From Bremia lactucae (Eukaryota > Oomycota > Peronosporomycetes > Peronosporales > Peronosporaceae): 23,176 bases of DNA. The translations under genes and the position numbers were made by a program. Shown here one piece after another: positions 18,842 through 23,176 of the stretch. Every line of letters starts with the position of its first letter. Position 1 is the stretch's first letter. The notes beneath the pieces are model-generated. The model worked only from the letters and a program-made list of their open reading frames with translations. It had not been told where the DNA came from and did no database searches. The stretch covers positions 2,840,753 through 2,863,928 of the forward strand of contig NC_090621.1 of the NCBI RefSeq assembly GCF_004359215.1, read 5' to 3'.

Positions 18842-20095
18842 TCAGCACGTAACATTGATCGCCGCCCCAGGCAACGAGTTAATCGAATACAAGCAACCTT
18901 GGAGAAACAAACCCACGCAATCTGCAAGCATGATCCCGACCGTGTCACTGACAGAGGCCGCTGCGAGTGCAAATTCCACACGAGTCGGAGAAATTTCTTT
19001 TGACAATAATGTAAATGCATTCACATACACGCCCCCTCCAAGCAATCCAACAATAAAACACCCAATTAGCAAGCTCCAATTGTACCACCAATGTGTGATC
19101 GCTACAAATGTAAAGAGCGCCAATAACAAGACTTGCAATACTGGCATTACATACAATATCGGTCGTGTCGCTTGATAAAGTACCCCCGACGATCTCGATA
19201 GAAACACTCCAGCTTGGTACGTTAGTCCGGCAGACGAGTAAAACCTCGCACGGGCCGCTTTACGCTGAACTGGAAACCCGATGGCGGACCAGACACCCGT
19301 CTGCATGGTATATTCCGCGAAATAGACAGTTGTCAATGGGATCATATACGGTCCAAGCATCTTTAGAAACGCCAGTTTATCCTTTAGCTGCAGTGTCGAC
19401 GCATCGCATGCACTCTCTTTCGGCACATTTTCTTTTTCCATCTGTTTTTCCTTGGGTGGTGGTACAATATATTTTATTGGCGCCAAGTTCTGAGAGCAGC
19501 CATTCGGAAGAGGCATGTAGCTATACGTTCGTGGTGGGAGCTTGGACGTATCGAGGACGACGAGAAAGACAAATACGTAGAGTATTGGGAAAATACTAGC
19601 GAGTTCGATGGTAGTCTGGAAGCTTAAATTACCCCATAGATGAAAGATGGCAATCCATGCGTACCCACCAACTCCAGCGAGTCCCGTGCCACTCGACCAG
19701 CAAGTCAAGCAGTGTACGGGTCTTGCATAGAGGGAGGACAGGGCTAGAAAACTCGCTTCCATCATACCCGATTGCAAACCGGAGAAGGCTACTCCTACAA
19801 GCTGTAGCCAAAGGGAATCTTTGCCATTGGCCACTACTAGAAAACTGAGTAACATCCACAAGGCCCCCACGAGTGTGCGGTGACGATACGACACGAGGTG
19901 GAACCAATACGGACCAGAGAGCTTGACGAGGAGCGCTGGAACAATATCAAAAAAATAGACAAGACCCACACCGCCGGATGCAATTTCCTGGGCACCTGCA
20001 ATCATGATCACGTAGCCGATGTTGTTGATGAATCCAAGCACCCAGAACGCCACGAGATTGCGTAGCTGCTCGGCATCGGAATGCACAAGTTTCAT
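18842..20095 (-). CDS. CLN3/battenin-family membrane protein, copy 2
   Basis: Intact 417-codon paralogue or allele of the gene at 15302-16555, with the same family motifs (WSSGTG, VYFAEY, YQAGVFLSRSS, GLLGGGVYVN). Six residues differ: V150I, S188P, H202Q, N215K, S278R and V280A. Most lie in the hydrophilic central loop or the short segment before YQAGVF, and none lies in the conserved motifs. Of the 15 base differences by eye, nine are silent, consistent with both copies having been under constraint. The Gypsy-3 LTR lies at the same distance downstream. Confidence 0.9.
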   Translation of the reverse strand: MKLVHSDAEQLRNLVAFWVLGFINNIGYVIMIAGAQEIASGGVGLVYFFDIVPALLVKLSGPYWFHLVSYRHRTLVGALWMLLSFLVVANGKDSLWLQLVGVAFSGLQSGMMEASFLALSSLYARPVHCLTCWSSGTGLAGVGGYAWIAIFHLWGNLSFQTTIELASIFPILYVFVFLVVLDTSKLPPRTYSYMPLPNGCSQNLAPIKYIVPPPKEKQMEKENVPKESACDASTLQLKDKLAFLKMLGPYMIPLTTVYFAEYTMQTGVWSAIGFPVQRKAARARFYSSAGLTYQAGVFLSRSSGVLYQATRPILYVMPVLQVLLLALFTFVAITHWWYNWSLLIGCFIVGLLGGGVYVNAFTLLSKEISPTRVEFALAAASVSDTVGIMLADCVGLFLQGCLYSINSLPGAAINVTC

Positions 20096-20664
20096 CGATT
20101 TTTATGTAACTATGGTGTTAGAAAGTAAGTTTATTCATGTACGAAATCGATATATTTAAAAAAAACATTTTATAATTTTATTAGCTTGCAATTTTGACAC
20201 GAGACGTATAAGTTTAGCGACTCCCTTCCGAGACCAAGCAGTTAACAGACCAATAAGGCAAATCTATACATAGTTGTAATGGTCTGATTGAGTCAGCTTT
20301 ACCAATCGCTTTACGCGAATTCGAAATGAATAATTGTGACACGATTACAATATCAAATCTTAACCGTCACTAAATTATCAAAGGTTCGATTTTTGTATAC
20401 AAGCACCTGGTTAAAAGCAATAATTACTTGGTGCAATTGCTTGTAGTAGCAGTATTTGTGAAGTCAGCAGCCTAAAATCACAAAGCACGTACGATGAAAT
20501 AAATGATGCTGTCTAACAACGTACCACAACTTACGTGGTTTATCACAGGCAACAAGAAATAAGTTCTGTTTTTTTCATTAAATATTCGTTACGAGACACA
20601 ATTAAGCAGACGCTTTACATAGTTAAAGGCAGAAGATCGTTACGAACGAACTAGATATATTAAC
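20096..20664 (-). promoter_or_regulatory. Upstream flank of CLN3 copy 2
   Basis: AT-rich counterpart of 16556-17133 with many substitutions and small indels. It presumably holds the promoter of copy 2. It ends beside an inverted scrap of Gypsy-1 LTR sequence at about 20665-20697. Confidence 0.45.
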
Positions 20665-20697
20665 ACAGTTTTACATTTCCTCTATACTAAAGAACTT

Positions 20698-21148
20698 AGT
20701 ATCGGGCACTACGACTAGTACTGTTTTAGTACAAGTCCACTTCGCACTGCTTCAGTTGCGAGTGGTGCCCTACGTTATTTCACGTGCACTAGTACGTGCA
20801 GGGGAAGACTTCTCTTTAAGGTAACTAGCTTAAAGAGCGTATAATGAAAACTGTATTAATATAATTAAGTGTTTCTTTCTCTTCTTTGCAAATGCTAACT
20901 TAATTATAATCTACTAAACATATAATAGAATTCTTATCTCTATCTTATCTATAGCTCTCTCTTTGATTACTCCTACAGCTGATTAGTCTGCGGAATAAAT
21001 AGGTATAATGGTCTTTACCTATTTATGGATAAGAATTCAAAATATTACTATATAAAGTAATATCCTGCAAATATTATCTACCTTTAAGGTAATATATTAA
21101 TTAACAGCGTTTAAGTGTTAATTTCATGTAACGATACACCCCGTTACA
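20698..21148 (-). repeat. 3' LTR of Gypsy-1, right copy
   Basis: On the minus strand it starts TGTAACGGGGTG at 21148 and aligns with 146-598. The far end reads GTGCCCGATACT where the left copy has GTGCCCCGTTACA, so the terminal bases are mutated or rearranged. The right edge is certain, the left edge approximate. Confidence 0.82.
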
Positions 21149-21161
21149 TCACCCCCCACTT
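21149..21161 (-). other. Polypurine tract of Gypsy-1 (right)
   Basis: On the minus strand AAGTGGGGGGTGA precedes the LTR start, matching AAGGGAGGGGTGA at 133-145. Confidence 0.75.
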
Positions 21162-21266
21162 AAACGACAATCACTCTGGCTGTCATTGGATGGAGTGGTC
21201 GCTATGTGACCACTTAATGTTTAAATGATGTTGATTGGTCAGAACTATCATTTTAAATTCCATCGC

Positions 21267-22918
21267 ATGAAGAATCAACTCATACGGGGTGACGATAGTG
21301 CTGCGCCTTCGGCTGCGGTTCGTGCAGCCGCGGGTGACGCACTGTTATCTCTCGCGGCAGACGGAACGTTTGCCGTAGTGTCTTACACTCGCACAACACT
21401 AGATGATGCGAGTGCACGTGGTGATTCACCACGTGAATACGGCCCCTCTTGGGAGGTCGACTACGAATGCGAGTTGGATGAAATGGCCGACTCGGGGAGA
21501 ATGGACGTCAGGCAGCTGACTATATGAGAGGGCTCATTCTGATAGACGAGTAAATAGTCTATACGGGTTCGACAATGAGGATGATCCCTCATTGCCCGTA
21601 CGATCTCCCATACGGTCACCTGCACGTGTTTCTGTGCAAGGTGACGACGATGGCGTTAGCCATCGTAAGAAAAGTTCTTGTGGTACCCTTGCTTCTGTGT
21701 GTATCACTCAGGGGAGTGAAGACAATAAAATGTCTCATCTAGCCCCTCAAAAGAAGCCGTGGCTTTTGCCGGAACGGCTTATCGATAGCTTCTCTGGAGA
21801 AACAACTCCTCACAATAAATATCCTTTTTATTGCGACAAAGCTACATGGCCTTGATCCCAGCGCGAAGAAATTTCGCGCTGAGGATGATTTCTATCTCGA
21901 TGCTTTTCTTAAGCATCGATGGTTTAGTGGCAATAATAAGCCGATAAACTCTCGCTTATGCAAGCCTGAAGCGCGTTTATTCGCAATGTCAAGACATTGG
22001 ACGCGAATCCTGATTTCAAAAACTTAATGCGAATCGCGTTAGATTTGAGAAAGGAACTCCAACCGGTGCAAAGTATAAATTGCATCGGTTGTCACGTGAG
22101 GCTGGGCTTCTATGCCTCACGTGGGGTGAGCCCTGTCCGTGTTGTGTAGACAACTCGAATCGAAGAGGGTAAAAAGGGATGTCTATTCCCTTTTTTCGTC
22201 ATGGGGGAGGGTTCGCATCTCTATTGAGATGCGTGACGCGATTGGCGTTTTGCAATCGATTTACAGGCGCCAGGGGCGCGTGTTTTTCGATGGGCCTTCT
22301 GAACCATCGGATGGGTCTCGTCATACTGACGGACGATGCCCTCAACGTCAGCAACCAGCTGGGAACGAGGCTCCCAGCTATCATGCGAAGGTGGATAACC
22401 ACGCCAGCGAACAAGATAACTCGTTTGCTGCCCCTTCACATCACGGTGGTTCTGGATACGTTCCACAAGGAAACGCTGACCACCGTGGGAATCCACCAAT
22501 GATTGTGGTGGAGGAGGGAAAATTAGATCCGAACCGTATGTCGGATCTAATGTCGAGGATTGACAAAATCGATCACTTCCTCCACGATTTGAAGGAGAGA
22601 CTTGACCACGAGCGCGGCAAGCGTCGCTCGTTGGAGCAGACGGTGCAGGCTCGCCATATCGAGCGGTTGGTGGACCGTTCGAAGAGTGCGATGTTGGAGT
22701 ACGAGCGGAAAAATCACGCTGTTCGCGATGAGCTGTCGTCAGCTCATCGTAGTTTCGAGGATCTTCGGAACCGGCATGAGAAACTTCAGGTTCAACATGA
22801 GAACCTGGTTCGCGATCACAAGAATCTTTTGGGGATTCTTGAAAAGGGTGGTCACATCCGTCCTCGGAAGAAGCCGCGTACTGATGGTACGGGCGGAGCC
22901 GACCAACGTAAAACGTAG
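21267..22918 (+). pseudogene. Antisense accessory gene of Gypsy-1 (frameshifted)
   Basis: A protein-like gene opposite to the element's own coding strand. It starts at ATG 21267, 119 bp inside the LTR edge, at a codon conserved in the left copy. Five blocks join with four frame changes (near 21520, 21850, 21995 and 22135): an acidic, alanine-rich start to 21527; a block with SPIRSPARVSVQG and PWLLPERLIDSF; a block with DDFYLDAFLKHRWF (21884-21925); MRIALDLRKELQPVQSINC (from 22027) with a CIGC pair; and an open 259-codon end with a coiled coil. No sense-strand ORF of note lies over 21162-22220. I recognise no known family. It could also be a captured host gene. An antisense promoter in the 3' LTR would be needed. 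Confidence 0.55.
22139..22918 (+). CDS. Open C-terminal block of the antisense gene: coiled-coil protein
   Basis: An uninterrupted 259-codon frame; its first codon is TTG, so the true start lies upstream in the broken gene. Residues 50-130 are Gly/Ser/Pro/His-rich and probably disordered. Residues 134-236 form a charged coiled coil: I141, I144, L148, L151 and L155 fall on a/d heptad positions, and L209, L216, L223 and L230 are spaced exactly seven apart. A basic tail RPRKKPR (241-247) looks like a nuclear localisation signal. The basic part follows the zipper, so it is not a standard bZIP. It overlaps the chromodomain pol frame (22221-23176) on the other strand, with first codon bases paired to first codon bases. 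Confidence 0.55.
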   Translation: MLCRQLESKRVKRDVYSLFSSWGRVRISIEMRDAIGVLQSIYRRQGRVFFDGPSEPSDGSRHTDGRCPQRQQPAGNEAPSYHAKVDNHASEQDNSFAAPSHHGGSGYVPQGNADHRGNPPMIVVEEGKLDPNRMSDLMSRIDKIDHFLHDLKERLDHERGKRRSLEQTVQARHIERLVDRSKSAMLEYERKNHAVRDELSSAHRSFEDLRNRHEKLQVQHENLVRDHKNLLGILEKGGHIRPRKKPRTDGTGGADQRKT

Positions 22919-23176
22919 GATGCGTTCGCATCCTACGTGGCAATTCTATTGTGTACGCATTGCCTCTTCGATGCAGTACACGGAAAGGCCCAATGAACTT
23001 GGGTAGTAGTTTACTGCTACCCACATTAGTGACTAATCGCTTAGGTAAGTTTACCGTAGAGAGTAGCACTAGATCATTAATATTAAATGAATGAACATTT
23101 GCTCTTCCATGTTTGTCCGCATTCCGTTTCTGTCGGTCCACTGCGTTAGCAATGGAATCCTGAACGAAACGGATAA
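22221..23176 (-). CDS. Gypsy-1 pol C-terminus: integrase tail with chromodomain (partial)
   Basis: Open frame from the right edge to a stop at 22221-22223. Counting from a GTG at 23141, residues 47-85 form the SH3-like integrase C-terminal domain (KFIGPFRVLHRRGNAYTIEL, FYVGRLRPY). Residues 88-222 are a Ser/Pro/Arg-rich linker, and 224-275 a chromodomain with FLVERIQNHRDV, SYLVRWRGYP and DSWEPRSQLV. Chromodomains in Gypsy integrases bind chromatin marks and steer insertion. The frame also continues upstream past 23141 (FVQDSIANAVDRQ), so the true start is outside the window. No disabling mutation is seen in this part. Confidence 0.93.
   Translation of the reverse strand, partial: IRFVQDSIANAVDRQKRNADKHGRANVHSFNINDLVLLSTVNLPKRLVTNVGSSKLLPKFIGPFRVLHRRGNAYTIELPRRMRTHPTFYVGRLRPYHQYAASSEDGCDHPFQESPKDSCDREPGSHVEPEVSHAGSEDPRNYDELTTAHREQRDFSARTPTSHSSNGPPTARYGEPAPSAPTSDACRARGQVSPSNRGGSDRFCQSSTLDPTYGSDLIFPPPPQSLVDSHGGQRFLVERIQNHRDVKGQQTSYLVRWRGYPPSHDSWEPRSQLVADVEGIVRQYDETHPMVQKAHRKTRAPGACKSIAKRQSRHASQ

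Larger units (their letters stand above)
17840..20664. repeat. Duplicated segment, copy 2
   Basis: Same content and orientation as 14300-17133. Its left limit is the assembly gap and its right limit is ...TATATTAAC at 20664, the same point where copy 1 diverges. Beyond this point copy 2 continues into Gypsy-1, not Copia-2. Confidence 0.95.
20698..23176 (-). mobile_element. Gypsy-1 element, right copy: 3' end with LTR, chromodomain pol tail
   Basis: A minus-strand Ty3/Gypsy chromovirus-type element running off the right edge. From right to left it has the integrase C-terminus with chromodomain, about 1 kb without sense coding, a polypurine tract and the 3' LTR. The 1-kb interval and the end of pol are occupied by a gene on the opposite strand (21267-22918). 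With the left copy at 1-598 it forms a large inverted pair bracketing the window. Confidence 0.88.

Noticed and set aside
22763..22879. Calling the antisense protein a bZIP transcription factor
   Set aside because: The basic segment lies after the leucine repeat; no N-A-x-x-S/C-R type basic region precedes it.
22602..23006. 134-codon plus-strand ORF in a third frame
   Set aside because: Tryptophan/arginine/serine-rich frame overlapping the coiled-coil frame and pol; composition looks like an out-of-frame shadow.
1..23176. CRISPR array, tRNA, rRNA or bacterial operon
   Set aside because: No regularly spaced repeats, no cloverleaf or rRNA segments, and all coding matches eukaryotic retroelements or CLN3.

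Overview
The window looks like repeat-rich nuclear DNA of an oomycete, probably a Phytophthora or downy-mildew relative. This is inferred from the retrotransposon families and an intronless eukaryotic CLN3 gene; no ribosomal or marker gene fixes the species. Almost everything here is LTR retrotransposon. The only conventional host gene is a CLN3/battenin-family membrane protein, present twice on the minus strand (15302-16555 and 18842-20095).

Layout. 1-598 is the 3' end of a plus-strand Ty3/Gypsy element (called Gypsy-1 here) with its 3' LTR. 1022-6046 is a whole but dead minus-strand Ty1/Copia element (Copia-1) with 208-bp LTRs. 6047-7480 is mostly unassigned, with an LTR-like AT-rich stretch and a broken ORF. 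7480-9392 holds plus-strand Copia then Gypsy debris. It abuts inverted Gypsy RNase H at about 9395. 9761-11147 is a minus-strand broken gene ending in a coiled coil, next to a plus-strand polypurine tract and LTR (Gypsy-2, 11226-11753). 11.76-12.39 kb is more debris. 12390-15150 is a minus-strand Gypsy remnant (Gypsy-3: 5' LTR, primer site, gag, RT). Then comes CLN3 copy 1, followed by the 3' end of a second Copia element (Copia-2), which runs into a 3-N assembly gap at 17837-17839. Right of the gap, about 2.8 kb (Gypsy-3 gag, LTR, CLN3 and its upstream flank) repeats. The window closes with a second Gypsy-1 copy on the minus strand (20698-23176), carrying a chromodomain integrase tail.

Main point of interest. 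In the right-hand Gypsy-1 copy, the roughly 1-kb space between the end of pol and the 3' LTR, plus the last 0.7 kb of pol itself, carries a separate protein-like gene on the opposite strand (about 21267-22918). It begins about 120 bp inside the LTR edge and ends in a long coiled coil with a four-leucine heptad repeat and a basic tail. The coiled coil lies opposite the disordered linker of the integrase, and the chromodomain lies opposite this gene's own disordered linker, as expected of two genes sharing one stretch of DNA. The left-hand copy keeps the same antisense start codon and first residues at 26-1. A different Gypsy LTR at 11241 also has an inward antisense broken gene ending in a coiled coil. 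I read this as an antisense accessory gene of oomycete chromodomain Gypsy elements, formally like the antisense genes of some retroviruses; I do not know it to be described.

The two CLN3 copies are mosaic: identical over the Gypsy-3/LTR/gene-3' part, with 15 differences in a central block, and much more diverged upstream. The 3-N gap means allelic contigs joined in series must be considered as well as true duplication.
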